Assembly: GCA_021234155.1 (NCBI GenBank)
Contig: JAJEKV010000017.1
Coordinates: 16,156,946 to 16,220,945, forward strand
Direction of reading: 5' to 3'
Source: Isoetes taiwanensis
Taxonomy: Eukaryota; Streptophyta; Lycopodiopsida; Isoetales; Isoetaceae
DNA: 64,000 nt
Shown: piece by piece, positions 45,759 to 58,668 of the stretch
Layout: the number at the start of each line of letters is the position of its first letter
Position numbering within the stretch: position 1 is the stretch's first letter
The notes under the pieces: model-generated
Seen by the model: the letters and a program-made list of their open reading frames with translations, nothing else
Database searches by the model: none
Told to the model about the DNA's origin: nothing
Position numbers and translations under genes: made by a program

Positions 45759-46235
45759 CTAAGGTAGTGGAGTATACCATCTAATGGAGACTGTTTTCAA
45801 ATACGTCTTAAAACCAAATATGCCACAAGTTTTGTTTGATATAAACTGCCCATAAACTGTATTTTCACCTGTAGATAACATACTTGACTCATCAAAACCC
45901 GTGAATAAGCCCCCAACCACCACCTTCAAACTAGCTTGGCCTTGCCTTTGTTTCCTGCAGTAAACATGATTTTGTGAGGCAAAAGTTAGCAATGAAATGA
46001 AGCCAATCACAAAATAGAGATAAACAAAATAGCAATCAAAACAATAGAGACCTTTTTTCTGATCAGCCAAAAACTTATCAAATTGCAACCTATCATGATC
46101 ATCAAGCTGGTATCTACCATTATCTGGGTTGTAAGTTAAAGATGCTAGTGCTATTACAGAGTCTAATGAGATTGATTGACTATCCGATAGATCAAAAAAC
46201 GTATTCACGGCCTCCCCCGCTTGTCTTATGCTCAT
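45759..46235 (-). CDS. Hypothetical protein, possibly two exons
   Basis: The minus frame starts MSIRQAGEAVNTFFDLSDSQ and includes ALASLTYNPDNGRYQLDDHD. The middle (about 45960-46050) looks like intron: AAAAAG|GTCTCT, hydrophobic low-quality peptide, then a CTGCAG acceptor near 45958. The second part ends TVSIRWYTPLP. It lies downstream of, and on the same strand as, the large transposase-like relic at 46498-50515 and may be its last exons. No domain recognised. Confidence 0.35.
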   Translation of the reverse strand: MSIRQAGEAVNTFFDLSDSQSISLDSVIALASLTYNPDNGRYQLDDHDRLQFDKFLADQKKGLYCFDCYFVYLYFVIGFISLLTFASQNHVYCRKQRQGQASLKVVVGGLFTGFDESSMLSTGENTVYGQFISNKTCGIFGFKTYLKTVSIRWYTPLP

Positions 46236-46497
46236 TATACCAAGCCAAATTAAGGTCTATGGAGTATGATGGTCTCTAAAACCAAATCAACCGGCTCCCT
46301 AGTTTCTTTCCATCCTCTCCCAAGTTTCTTGCGCATACTTAGAACTCTTCCCAAATACCATGAAACTTGCTTCACGCATTCTTATTTCTCGTTTCTTAGC
46401 TCCTTCTTGCTGCTTGAATCCATCTCAAAGAAGATTGCACAATCCTGACCCAATACCAAGGAGGTTGTTCTTGCATTTATGAACTTGTTCTCGAGGC

Positions 46498-49400
46498 TTA
46501 TAAGAGATCACGCTTGACCTTTGTCAATCTGTCCTTAGATAGCCATGGATTACCATTCAGTTGTCTGACCAAAGTACCTTTGCACATAATCTTATTATCA
46601 AGCATTACATTTCTTTCAATTTTTTTGGTGAATGGCGCTTCTATCTCGCCTAACATGGAGTCAAAGGCATGTCTTAGCTCTAATTCTCTTTGTAAACTCA
46701 TTGGGCAAGTCATTCTTGCATTCGGAATACCATCATTCTCTTGTTCTAAATTCACCTCATCATCGACTCATCTCCAACCGTGGTTGTGTCTAGTTCCTTA
46801 AAGTAGTCTTTGTTGAAGAAATCTTCGTGCTTCCAAGGTTTGCTCCACCAAGTATCCTCTCCACTTTCCTCACAAGTGATTCCCACTCGTACACATAATT
46901 CAGATGCATGCTTGAGTCCTGCCTCCAATGCTTCCACAATCAGCTCATTCGTGCCTACAAGGGTGTAATCAGCCAAATCACACTTCAATTCATTGCCTTC
47001 CCCATCCAACCTCTTCTCCAAGACTTGCCAAATGTTCTCCCCGCTTGGCATGGGCTGCGTGGAATATCGGGCTTTCCCCTGAAATTCTGCCACTCTATTA
47101 AGAGCTTTGCACTCTCAAGTACATCAAAGCACTGTGTAGGATCTTTCGCTCCTTACCATTCCACCTATCTTTGAGAAGAAATTCTAAGATGCATCTGACC
47201 CCGTGGAATCCAACGGGACAGCAAGATCTCTACAATAATCTCTAAAAAACCTTATGAGTAACACAACAAAGTGGCAAGAAAGCTGAATGTCCAGAAAGGT
47301 CTCACGACTAAGGAAATTTGATTTCAAACAATGTGTCTCATGTCTTGAAATCCAAAGTCTCCATAACCTGCAAGTACAATAAGATAGTGAGAAATAGTTA
47401 CCACAATTATAAATAAGTAAAGAAGAAGCTTACCTTAAGAAGAAAGATACGGTTGAGGCTGCTTTTATCCGATTCCATAAATCCATGTGAGGAGAGAGGA
47501 ATATGTCAATGTAGAGGGAAACCACGTAGAGATAAGTTTCGATCCCCAACGTACGCATTGGATTACTGTGCTTCGGATCACGTAGCCTACTCAAGCACAT
47601 TTGAACTTTTCGAGAAGCAATCCTCTGGGCAGCCCGCCAATTCTGCCTATCTTTTCTTTCCACATCACCTATTTGAAGACCATGCTCGCCTTGAAAGGTG
47701 TGGAAAACATGCCACACATCATTTAGAGTGACGAGATCTTCACCCAAGAATAGCCTCCGAGATGCATTATCAAGTGGATTGATCAGCTTCTTCCCATTAT
47801 GGATGAAATCTTGATCGTGTAGTCCATGTATGCTGCTGTCTTTGTTTAGGGCAGCAGTAAAAACCCATCCTTCCCATGGAATGCCAAACTTCCTTCCCGA
47901 TTCTTTCAAAGGAAGTGTATTCTTCCAGCATACAAGCCCTCCGACGTGCATCTCCATCAGAAGAGTGTCCAATTAGTGGACCTAACACGCTTTTTAAGTG
48001 TAAATTCCAGAAATGCTCGATTTGATCCCATTGACATCTCACGGCCTTATGGTCAAACCTATTGCATGTCAATTGTATTGACAATACGAAGCTTGGGCAA
48101 ACGTGCATGTAATGGATTCACAATCATGACACGCATAATTTGCAACCACGCTTCATCTCAAATGCATCAACAACATTTCTCAGAGCCCTCTTCCCCACTC
48201 CCAACATGAACTACAAAATCTGTAATACAAGCATGATCCTCTTTCTTCCCACAAAAACCTACCAAACTATCGTCTCGAGCACACCATTGGACTGCCCTCT
48301 TGATTGCGGTCTCATCTTCGGCCACGATAGTTGGTATACTTCCAAGGATCAAGCCATTTTTCAAGATATGATTGGAATATATCTTTGCCAAGTATGCAAA
48401 GGTTTCCTCATTTATTCCAGCCTTGTAGAAAAGTGTCTTACCAGTAGACCGCCTTGTTGTTGCCATACTTGGACCTCCAAAGTTCATAGACAAGAAGTTG
48501 TGCATCCTCCTCCCTCCCCAAATTTTGATTGTTTCAAACAACTCTTTTGTTGTTTGCTTGTACCGCTTCTTATGGCCGTGCCTTAAGATATTCTCACAAG
48601 AATGTCAGTTAAGAAATCCCACAATGCAGGCTTGCCTTCAAATTTACCTCGAGAATATGCCTCTTTAAGGTCCCTGCAAAACTTATGCACATCACCACGT
48701 TTCATAGATTCACACAATGTGTCTCGAAGAGATCTCACCTTTACTGACAATGCAAGTGTCCTTATTCTGCATAATCTCAATTCCCTTCTCAAGATTCTAT
48801 TCTCATTCCTTGTTTCCTTCGCATGTTTGCGCAACTCGAAGTTTGTCAAATAGTCAACTCTTAAATGAGAACTAGTGTTCCTCAAGCCTCGCTCTACTTT
48901 CTCCTCACTTTGTCTATGAACTCTCATACGGAAGTCTCTTTCCTTGGGGATGGCAGCGCAGTAAGAACATTGAAAGTTTGCAAACATAGCAGCTCCTGCA
49001 CTCACTCTAGCACATTTGACATGCCTAAATGTTCCTTGGATATTAACTACCTGGCCATCTACCATAAACTCTCCATGCAAATCTGCCTCACAGTACCAAT
49101 TCAGGCCAGCCTTAGACTCATCCAAGAATGGCCTCAAATCCCTTGGCTTAGATGCATATCTATATGTTAGTTGCCAAAAACCCCAACATAGATATGCCAG
49201 ATGCAAGTTTCCTGTGTATTTTTTTTCCCAAGCAAATTGAGAATGAGAACAAGAACAAAAAACAATCATCTACTACATAACAATATAACAACGAACAAGC
49301 AAACAAGTAATGGTACATGTTCTCTTTACATACTTGATCTCTCGCTTGAATGGCTTGTCTCAGCCTCCTTAGAGTGGTCTGCAGCAAAGCAAAGGGCCCA

Positions 49401-50515
49401 TAAATATCAGAATTTAAGAAAACATGTTTCAGCCCATTAGGAAAACAGATTTCAGCATATTGAAATGGAATAATACCTCGATGTAAGAATGATAGCATGC
49501 TCTTTTGTGAAGGATCCACAATATCCTTTCGAGGCCTTCCAACCTTGCTTTGTTCATGCTCTTGGTTCCTCTCTTTGGCGGTTGATTTTTGCACATGTCT
49601 ACTACTCTTTATATGCTCCCTCATGTTTTCAACCACGTCTCCTCTTGATGGAAAAAGGAGTAGAGACCTCTGACAAAGCACACATAAAATGCAAATGTTC
49701 TCTTTCTTTGCATAGCTTCCAATGGTCTCCTTATATAGCTCAAACACGACACCGGTTTGCTCGACAAAAGGACCAACTTTCGAAGACATACATTCTTCAA
49801 CTGCTGCCCTATTTTCAGCCATAATATCACTTGCCAATGTTTCCTTTGAGACACTTTCCCCGGGTCAACAACAGTTTGTGTGTTTCTTTGCAAGTTCAGC
49901 TTGTGTTCCTTTGATTCCATGTGGCGGCAAAGGAAATTGTACATCATGTCATCTCCTCCTCTTCCATATTTCATTTGGCATTCAAGGCACCAAATGCTAA
50001 AGACTCCAACTCCGTTGGCATCATAAGACATGAGATCAAACCGATCTTTCTTACCCTGAATTTGCATTTTCATCTACTTCCTAAAGGTGTGAATCCACCT
50101 ACATGTATCAGCCCTAGATGCAAATTTGGATTGCAACCTACCTTCAAACTCGACACTCCCCACACTCAAACTTGCCTTCTCTTGGCTGGCTGGGGTCTGA
50201 TCTGCAACCTCAATGGCAGCCACATTTTCTTCTTTTTAGCTCATTAAGCACTAGACGCCTTCTCTTCAAGGGCTGCACATCTTCTTGAGTATCAGTCACA
50301 CGAACAAACACCTCCTCATCGGGAACTTTGTACCTTTCCTCTTGCCTTGTTGACAAAGGAAGCTTCCTTTCAACCAAAAACACAAACTCGTGTCCCTCCA
50401 AGCCATCAATCTCATCCAAGTTAATAGCTTTTCTTACATCGCAAGATAATGTTGCATTTTGCTTGACTTTGACAAAACCAACCTCGGAGCACTTCTCGGT
50501 CCCACAATTGCACAT
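46498..50515 (-). pseudogene. Large zinc-finger, AT-hook transposase-like gene relic (superfamily not assigned)
   Basis: Minus-strand exons in order. 50515-50210: Cys-rich start, basic KRRR end. 50073-49900: C2H2-type finger CLECQMKY...HMESKEH. About 49740-49480: second finger CVLCQRSLLLF...HIKSSRH, then AT-hook GRPRKD. 49200-48590: block with KHAKETRNENRILRRELRL (coiled coil). 48541-48167: core with AEDETAIKRAVQWC. About 48130-47880: VNPLHARLP, TCNRFDHK, then GPLIGHSSDGDARRR. 47860-47430: DQDFIHNGKKLINPLD and DRQNWRAAQRIA. 47360-46750: SCHFVVLLIRFFRD and a GSD motif. The acidic residues in DET, SDGD and DQDF could form a DDE/D-type site. At least four frameshifts (three at 48170-48050) make this copy dead. 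I recall similar uncharacterised proteins in other eukaryotes but cannot name the superfamily. Confidence 0.55.
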
Positions 50516-50519
50516 ATAA

Positions 50520-51670
50520 TGATATTTGTTTCAATGCCATTTGCTACAAGTAACCCAAAGAAAGAGTTAGGAACCCGTTAGGGAATTAATAACTTACTTG
50601 AAAGACTTGAAATACCAAAAATATAAGACATTTACCAAAGATAAACTAGAAAGATCTATGAAAAATTTGAGGTCTCTAGAGCTCCTCCCCAAAAGCACCC
50701 GCCAAAGCACACTCAAGATCGGGGTTTTTCCATGAATGCTAAAAAAATAGAGATGACCACTTAGCAATTCATCCATCAAATGAACACTAGATTATTAAGT
50801 GAGACAAGGCAGATCAAGGTGATCAAGAAGCTTTTAGTCCCGTTTCGTGCAGAAGAATAAGTTATTTCATTACCAAAGTCTAGATACAAATACAATAAAA
50901 ATTAACACACCATCCACTTTGCCATCGAGATATCCTAACAATGGCAAGCAAATAAGCAAGAAGTTTGGATTCTAACCTCGTAAATTTGTTCTTTAAGGTT
51001 ATCTTGATCCAGAGTTTTGACAAAATATTTCTTTCTTGGCGAAATCCAAATGACTTCAATTGTCCATTCCGTGGCTTCCTCCGATCTTCGAGCATTCTGA
51101 GTTGGAGTAGCCCCTAACGCCGATCTATCTGGATCGGACCTTCCCGCCCAACTCCCCTTCGACCACCTACGGGAAATGGTGGTCGGCCAGAGGAGGCAAA
51201 GAAATCAGATACACGGACGCCGAGTTCAAAAACCCCTACCCAACCACGCCTTGGGTCATAACGGGGTTTCAATGGTGAAACCCCCGGAGTTTACCATACA
51301 TAACTTCACCTTACATTGGCGACCGACAATTCAAAATTTGCGGGACAACTTGAAAAATGATGTTTGTGCTTTTCGGTTCTAGCCTTTTCGAGAGAGTTAC
51401 ACACTTCAACCCGATAGGGAGGTCCAGTCCCAACATTGACACAATCAGCAGTAAACTATAATCGGGTCCATATTACTATGCTAAAATGAACGAGGAACTG
51501 AAAAAGATAGTTCATTTTTATATTTCAACGTAATTCATGACTTCCATTTTGTCCAACATGCATTTAAATTGCATCAAGCCGGGTCAGCGTGGATATTAGG
51601 GGCAACACACATCGCACATCATATCGTATGGTCCGATGGTTGTGCTTCACAGCTTTAAGTAGGCCCATAT
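50520..51670. other. Intergenic, no gene recognised
   Basis: Short ORFs without domains. The part at 51100-51470 is more GC-rich. This may be the upstream region of the relic at 46498-50515. Confidence 0.3.
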
Positions 51671-51674
51671 CGCC

Positions 51675-52567
51675 TTGTTTCTGGACAGATATTTCTTGAT
51701 GCATAAAATCAGAATGTGCTGGAATTATTTTGCATCAGGCCATAGTAAGGGGGAGCATGATGCAGAGTCTGCCAAGGCAAAGAATGCCTTATATGATGAT
51801 CAACTTAAAGAAGAAGGTCTGCCAATAAATGATGATACCATAGCTTGTGCTTCCTTGAAGAAGAAATTCCCACCATCAAAAGGTGGTCCACATAGGCTAT
51901 TTTGGGAGGTCAAAGCAGAGGAAATGGGCAAAAATGTGTCATATAGCTGTAAGACATTGCCAGGGACATTAGCCTGACATTCTGTAATGGCTCTTGACAA
52001 GTCAAACCTCGCTATGGTAATGACTAGATCACTTTCTTGTTTCTGTCCTGCTTGTAGGATAATACAATAGGAAAGTTGTGAAAATCTGCTCCATGTTGGG
52101 ATATCAAAGTTTTGGTGCTAACAGATAATCATGCATCTAATGAAGAAGAAGAACAGACTGAAGATGCATTGTTTGTATCCAAGAAAACGTTTTATTAGTT
52201 GACATTGTCAAAGCTAGAGATGTTTTTGCCTCCTTTGTAGCTCTAGACAATATAGAAGGTGCTCTCTACTATTTTCTTATGTGTAAGAAAGAGAACGACA
52301 CTACAGGAGGCAACTAGAGATGAATATGAGAACCAATTATTGGCTGAGGATGATGTTGTTGAGGCATTCTACTTTGAGCAGATAAAAGGGTGTCATAATA
52401 AGTACAAATTGCTTCGAGATAAAACTGTCTTTGTTCATACATGCTCCATTATTGGAGCAAAGCTGCAATTGGCTGAAGATAAACACAAAATTAAGAGTTG
52501 TCCTGAACCTTATGCACTATCTAAGGCTGACCATGCAATGCTGGCACTAAGTGTATCAAATTGTTGA
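51675..52567 (+). pseudogene. C-terminal part of a transposase-like protein, broken
   Basis: Plus-strand pieces. FASGHSKGEHDAESAKAK (about 51738-51790) resembles the GSGHGKGxxDG-type motif seen in several transposon proteins. CASLKKKFP and HRLFWEV follow. After a stop, another frame gives SCFCPACRI (about 52035-52060) and FVALDNIEGALYYFLMCKK (about 52236-52292). A third frame gives VVEAFYFEQIKG...YKLLRDKTVFVHTC...YALSKADHAMLAL (52345-52560). Together this looks like the end of one protein with several frameshifts. Assignment is by memory of motif order only. Confidence 0.4.
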
Positions 52568-53385
52568 AGTAAATGAATGAAATGAGTTATTCTTTTTAAT
52601 ACCAATTGTTTATTCTTTTTAATACCAATTATTTTCATTTAAACTTAAAGCTTGTTGTTCAATAACAACTTTATACCTAAATGAAGAACTCAATTGCATA
52701 GAATAATAATGCTAAAAAAAATCATTTCACTTATAAAAAAAAAAAGTCAGCGATACAAAAAATGTATCAGAAGATTCACAAAAATTAAAAACTAGGTACA
52801 TGATGCATCAAACTTCAAACTCGGTTTCATCTTCGGAGTTGTCAGAATAGGTATTTTCATCCTCTTGATCTTCATTACTTCCTTCTTCCTCGGATTCCTA
52901 GAAAGAAGGGGGTTCAAAAAGGGCTTCAGAAGACTCAGAGTCTTCATCATGTGCCTCTTCCTCACAAGAGGTGTAATTTGACAAATCGAATTCAGAGGAG
53001 GCAGAGGAGAAGGAATCAGAGTAATCTATGTAGGATGAATACTGATTTTTGCTTGGCCCCTGGACTACCAGGGACCATCTCCAGTGCATGGAGGAAAGGA
53101 ATGTCCAGCAATCTTCTCCGCTTTGGAGAAGATTGCTCGCTTTCTTGCGCCAATCTCTTCGCTAACTTCTGTTAGCAAATGAGAATAAACAGAAAGTATT
53201 TTATCCTAAAAAATCCGTAGGCTTTCTAGACTATAATTAATTCCCAAAAAAGGTTCGTAGGCTATAATGAATTCCAGCAACGTACACGCCTATAGGGGTA
53301 CGAAACATTGTAGGCATATGGAGCAAGCTTTCAATCTTTAATAAAGTTATTAAACTTTTTAAACAAGGTTCTTTACATAAGAGAA
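52568..53385. other. AT-rich spacer with an acidic minus-strand reading frame
   Basis: From 53089 down to about 52811 the minus frame encodes a Ser/Asp/Glu-rich tail (SSASSEFDLSNYTSCEEE, then ESEEEGSNEDQEDEN) interrupted by one TAG at about 52898. It looks like the acidic C-terminus of a lost gene. TTTCATTTAAACTT-type AT-rich DNA fills the rest. Confidence 0.3.
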
Positions 53386-53615
53386 AAAGACAAGATCATG
53401 CGATAAGAAATACAAGGTGGTGTGACAAAAACTACAAGATGAGGTGGACCTTAACAAATTTCACAAGCAAATTTTTGAGGCTAGTTGCAAAACGAATTGG
53501 TAAAACAAGGCAAGAGCAAGGTCATGTGGCAAGAAGTACAAGGTGCTATGGCAAAAACTACAAGGTGAGGTGGATAAACACTTAACAGATTTCACAAGCA
53601 AACTTTTGAAATTGA
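53385..53615. repeat. Imperfect direct duplication of about 100 bp
   Basis: 53388-53485 (AAGACAAGATCATGCGATAAG, ACAAAAACTACAAGATGAGG, TTTCACAAGCAAATTTTTG) recurs at about 53511-53612 with scattered changes. Confidence 0.75.
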
Positions 53616-53928
53616 ACAGTTGGAACTTGGGTGGATGTTTCTTGGCGCAGCCCTTAGCGCCTGCGGCTAGGGCGGCAGCAGAGGAAGGAGGCCGCCCTCC
53701 TCTCCTCTTCCGCAAGACGCTGCTGCACCTTCTTGCGTGATCAAAGACCAAACCGGTGCTAGTGGGGGTTTGCCGGGTGCTCCGCATCATTTTGCCTTCA
53801 AAGAATTTGCGGTCGATTTTGAAGCGGCTTCAAGGCGGTCTTTTGATTCATAAGGTAAGCCACTAACGTGGCATTTTGCTCTCAATCTTTAGAAGAATGA
53901 TGATTTATATCACACCGAAAGGGCGTAG

Positions 53929-54435
53929 CACTACAAAACCAAAGCCCTGCATTTATCGGCGTCTATTACGACGCCCGCACGCCGCTTGCATCGCCGATGA
54001 TCGACGCCGAACGCCGATAACGACGCCTATTTCGACGCCGGAAGGCCGATATAACGACGCTATGCGCCGCTATACGCTGCCGCGAATCGGCGGGCGTTTT
54101 GCTTACGACATGACGCCGCTCAACGCCGCTTGCATATAATGGGTCACCACGCAAGACCGCCGCCAGAGTGATCAAGCGCTGCGTCGGCCGGGCGGGCGAT
54201 GACTGCAACGCCGCTCAACGACGAAAAGTACACGCCATCATGTCCGGCCCAGCTGGCGCTAATAGCCAGAAGGCCGACGGGTCGCCAGCAGTGAAACGCC
54301 GCTCAACGACGTTGTCGCGCCGGGTCGACACTGCCCGCCGCGGTTTGGCCACCACCGCCCCGGCGCCACGCACGACGCCGCCGCTCAACGACGCGCCGAC
54401 GCGGGCGCTTAACGCTGCATAACGCCGCTCAACGA
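53929..54435. repeat. GC-rich subterminal repeat array (left)
   Basis: CGCCGCTCAACGACG occurs about four times (near 54210, 54297, 54379 and 54423), with many shorter GACGCC/AACGACG units and CGGCG inversions. These are probably the transposase-binding subterminal sites of the CACTA element. ORFs read here are by-products. Confidence 0.75.
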
Positions 54436-55140
54436 CGATTAAAGAATTTTGATAAAAAATATTTATTTAATATTATTCAATATGATTTAACTGGACGCTT
54501 AATATTCATATGCAAAATTAACAAATATTTAATATAAATAAATATTTAGTAATATTTATTAATATTAATATTATCAATAATATTAATAGTATTAATAAAT
54601 ATTAAATATGAACAAAATAAATCGAGAATAAATATTTAAAAATTTAAAAATTCGAAAAATAGAAACAAATATTGATTAAATTATATTAATGGTAGATAAG
54701 CATTATTGTTTAATATGTAATTAAATGTTTAATAAATCTAAGAATAAAAAAAAATAGAATCGAAAGCATAAAATTAACATAACAAAAAAAAATCACAAAT
54801 AATAAGAACAAAGCATAAAAAATTTAAATTGAATTCAATTAATATATTTCACAATGTAATTTGCACATTACAAAATATATTAAGTCTTTAGTTGTTGCTC
54901 TCTTCTTCTTCTTCTTCATTGGCTTCGGTCTTCATTTACCTCGCATTATATTGTATCGCAACAATTAGTTCATTGTAGTCACAAAATAATTATCTAATGA
55001 ATGATACACACTTCATCCCCTTTCACGCTAGCATGACGCGATGGCCGCATGATCGCTTTGTTTGAAGGCCCTTTCGCTGCTTCATCTTTAGCGGCCGGGC
55101 GACCAAAAAATGACGCCTAGTGAGAATGAGCACCAAAACT
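54436..55140. other. Very AT-rich interior stretch of the CACTA element
   Basis: Runs of AATATTTAT and TTAATATT dominate 54440-54900, in sharp contrast to the GC-rich block before it. No gene. A TTC microsatellite (about 7 units) at 54902. Confidence 0.4.
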
Positions 55141-55144
55141 AATG

Positions 55145-58100
55145 TTAGTGTTCAACTCGAGAACCTACATTATAAACCAAATTTATACTTACAAATAGCT
55201 TATCCGTAAAGCCATAACCGCCGTAGACCCAGTCTTTATTGGCACTATGGTCGCCACTTGCTTCGTCGTATTCTCGGCCCAAATGCTTTGTTCTAGCTTC
55301 CCCTTTCTTTGATAATATGTTGGCCTTCAAACACTACAATGCAATACAAGGACTTAGTCCACATGGCATCATCTAATTATACGACTCATGGGAGAGATGA
55401 TGTACTTGAAATGCCTCATTAGTCAACTGGATAGGGTGCATTGCCACTTCCTCTATCGGGACTCCTCCGTAGCTTTGGCAAGATCTTTCACCGCTTTTCC
55501 GATTACCTGCAAAATATAAATAAAATATGAGTACAATGAGGTTATAATGAAGAACGAAAGAGCCTAATACACCGTGGATTTAACATGTTTACCCCTCGCT
55601 TTGAACAAAGCTCCCTCCATGAGATCTCTCCCGACTTGAGCTCGGGATATTCTCGCTTCTAAAATCTCCTTGATCCTCTCTTTTTTCCTCATCATAGGCT
55701 CCCCGAGTTCCATTCACCCTTGTGGACGTTATGGCAAACGCTATTTGTGACATTATTAGCCATCTTCCAAAAATTGTCGCCATCCGCAAAGGTCGGGCGC
55801 AACTTTGCTACTACACTCAACATACGACTAACATATGAATATGTGTTAGTGAACAAAAAGGCATAATTCAAGATGAACTCACTCATATTGAAAGAGATGC
55901 CTTCGTGGAGGTGGTGCGTGTGGTGCACGCATCTTTAACAGCTTGAAGAGGAATTGCGCCCACTCCGACGTGGGATCGACTGGCCGGCGCCTCCTTCGGG
56001 GGGTTCATTCTCCTCGTGCTCTGAACGCCCCAAGATTGAATTCTCAAGGAGTGTATGAGCTATGACGTGGAGGGTCATGGGGGCCGACCTCCCTTACTTT
56101 GTTCAACAACTACCGGGCGCGCAATCTCCATTTCTCGCGGCGACATCCCTAATTGCAAGGCATTCCACCTATCTTCGTGGTTATCGCCTGCTTGATATCT
56201 CTGGAGTTCCCCGCTCTTCGCCTTCCTCGCCGGATGCGAGGTCCTTTTTCCGCCTCTTCTACGGGTGGTGATGAGAAGAAGATCCTTCCATAACCAATTT
56301 TACGGCGAACATTATGCATAGGAAAAGAAGGACGAACCGCATTTACACGCTACATTTAAAAACATTAGAACGTTAAAAATAAATGGTTAACTTACATTTT
56401 ATCCTAGAAAAAAATTCATACCAAATCCACACAATGGTGGAGGTGGCGGTGGTGGCGAAGCTAAACCCGAACGACCAACTTAACCTCTTAAAGGCCTTTG
56501 CGTTTAGGGTCGTCAATAAGGCTACCAAGCCACGCGAGAAGTAAAGTTGTGAACAATAGATATGCCATCGCGTCCGCATCCCATGGTTGTTTGGACATGT
56601 GCAAAAACTTGCAAGTTATTTATATGGAGTGCGATGAATAACATAGTAGGAAAGCAACAAATGTTAGCAACATGGGAAGTTCATTACAAAACATTGGGAT
56701 TTGAATAATTAAAAGTGTCTTTATATATTTGGTTATTAGACAATTAAAAAATTTAATACTCTTAAACATGGCAAGATATACAATATTGTATTCATTATTT
56801 GAGTTGTGACAACAACAATTTTGACATCTCCAAGGCATCCATGCACTTCATGTGTCGCCTTTGTCTCACAACCATGGTAGAAGATATTCCAACACTTTGT
56901 AAGGCTTCAACAACTTCGAAGCTTTGGGTCGTGATGAGAATACGCCTTCCACGTAGGCACATCATTCTTGTTTTTGCTCCTCCAACTTGTCAAGACGCCG
57001 TTGGTACATATGGGTTGGATTAATCCATTGGGCATTGTTGTTATTATTAAACCACTCCATTCGTCGCATAGCTTGCACGAAATCCGTACATCTCATAAAT
57101 ATATCCCAATGCATAGACATCATGAATTTCGTGTCCCCATACACGATCATCATCCTTTTGATTTCTCAAACACGTTTCCTCTAACCATGGATATTTTGCT
57201 TGTCCATCCGAAAGTAAGTACCGACACTTCAACAAGGGACGACGCTCTTTGGCGAAAAATGAATTGCATTGTCCCAATCACCAATGGCCACCCACACATT
57301 TTGGTACTCATCATCAAAATGTAATTTGACTCTCTTGCAATTAAGCTTTGTGTGAGTGAAGTGGCCTTTGTGGATCTCAACGACACCTTCTCGCTAGGGC
57401 AAGAGCTATCTCTGAACATAATCGATATACAACTCGTGATTTTGCTCCTAAGTTCAAATACTATGTGTTTGTCGGTTCTTCTTGGCTTAGCAATTGCATT
57501 TGACCATCTTCTAAAACGTGACAAGTTATTAGGTAAATAGTCAAACAAGTGTGCAAGTGTCTCTCCATTCATGAAAGGTAGAATCACCATTGGCCCTATG
57601 GTATCCCCACTAGAGCTAGCAACTTCATATGCAAGTCCAATGGATGTAGCCAAAGCAGATGCGCTCTTGAAAGCGTATGTATCTTTGAGCCATCTCATAC
57701 GCCTCGCCTCTATCTTTTGCCCTTGAAAACCCATCCACCAGATAGCTCATCATCTTGGAAGTGTTGTGTTCCGCTGATTTTGATTTGATACGTATGCGTG
57801 TGTTGGTTTCTCCTCAATAAGGTGTATCACATCCACGGCCTCTACGGGCATGGGATCAACAAAGATTGATGTGTTCATGTGATTCTCCAAAGAAAAGTGG
57901 GGCTTGCTAGGCCCTGCTCCACTAGAGCTTCCCCCCTGATGCAAAGCATTTTTAATTACCTCCAACTGACGTGCATTGAGATCCGCAATGATGTTCTTGT
58001 GATCCAAACGTCGCTTCTTTGAGGAATTCCATGAAGCTACCCATTCCTTGACACGAGCCTCGGCATTGGGACTTTTAAGCTGCACTGAATGCTTCAAACA

Positions 58101-58187
58101 TGTCTTCAGTTCATCCATGGGGTTTCCAATCATTGGCTTTACATGTGTGTCAAGGAGAGAAGTCAACATTTCTTCTTGACCCGCCAT
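55145..58187 (-). pseudogene. Broken multi-exon gene inside the CACTA element, unknown family
   Basis: The clearest piece is the 145-codon ORF at 58187-57750 starting MAGQEEMLTSLLDTHVKP, with NSSKKRRLDHKN (a possible nuclear-localisation signal) and a Ser/Gly-rich GGSSSGAGPSK. Downstream minus-strand pieces are KYPWLEETCLRNQKDDDRVWG (57180-57120), WINPTHMYQRRLDKLEEQKQ (57030-56962), LRPTFADGDNFWKMANNV (about 55803-55750) and NKDWVYGGYGFTDKLF (about 55240-55195). Frames change between them, so it is decayed or badly base-called. It could be a TNPA-like or captured host gene; I cannot assign it. Confidence 0.35.
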
Positions 58188-58668
58188 TTTTGTGCTAACT
58201 CAAATTGGCACTTCCTTTTCACATGTCCGACAAAATGGTCGACACGCTGACCGGTTTGCATCTCCTCGGGGACTTTCGTTAGCACATATCTCATTTATGA
58301 CCATGCGCCTAATCTCACTAATCATTAGTGTCTTCACAAATCGGGGCCATACCTACAAAACCAATTTAGATTCATTAATCTTGCTTTGTGACTTTTTTCA
58401 AACCTTCATTATGAATCTTTACCTACTTTCTTAAGAGTTAGTTTCCCTTTTAATTTTTTTTTAAAACCAACTATTTAAATTTTTTTTTCTTGCTCTTAAC
58501 CACTCCACATCGGTGTTTCTTTGACATCCCTAACATCTTTAAAAACAACATTCTTAACTAGAAACCCAAAATCAATAATGCAATTTTTTCAAAAACCCGC
58601 CTTGTCCAATCCCCAGAAAGATTTCTATTTATTGATATATTAATAAAAAAAAAACAAGAGGCGGTGAG

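Noticed and set aside
48583-49269. Independent 228-aa gene
   Set aside because: The ORF runs through a probable intron (hydrophobic start) and is better read as one exon of the larger relic at 46498-50515.
53461-53790. 109-aa minus-strand ORF
   Set aside because: It lies across an imperfect DNA duplication and a GC-rich patch, with no recognisable domain.
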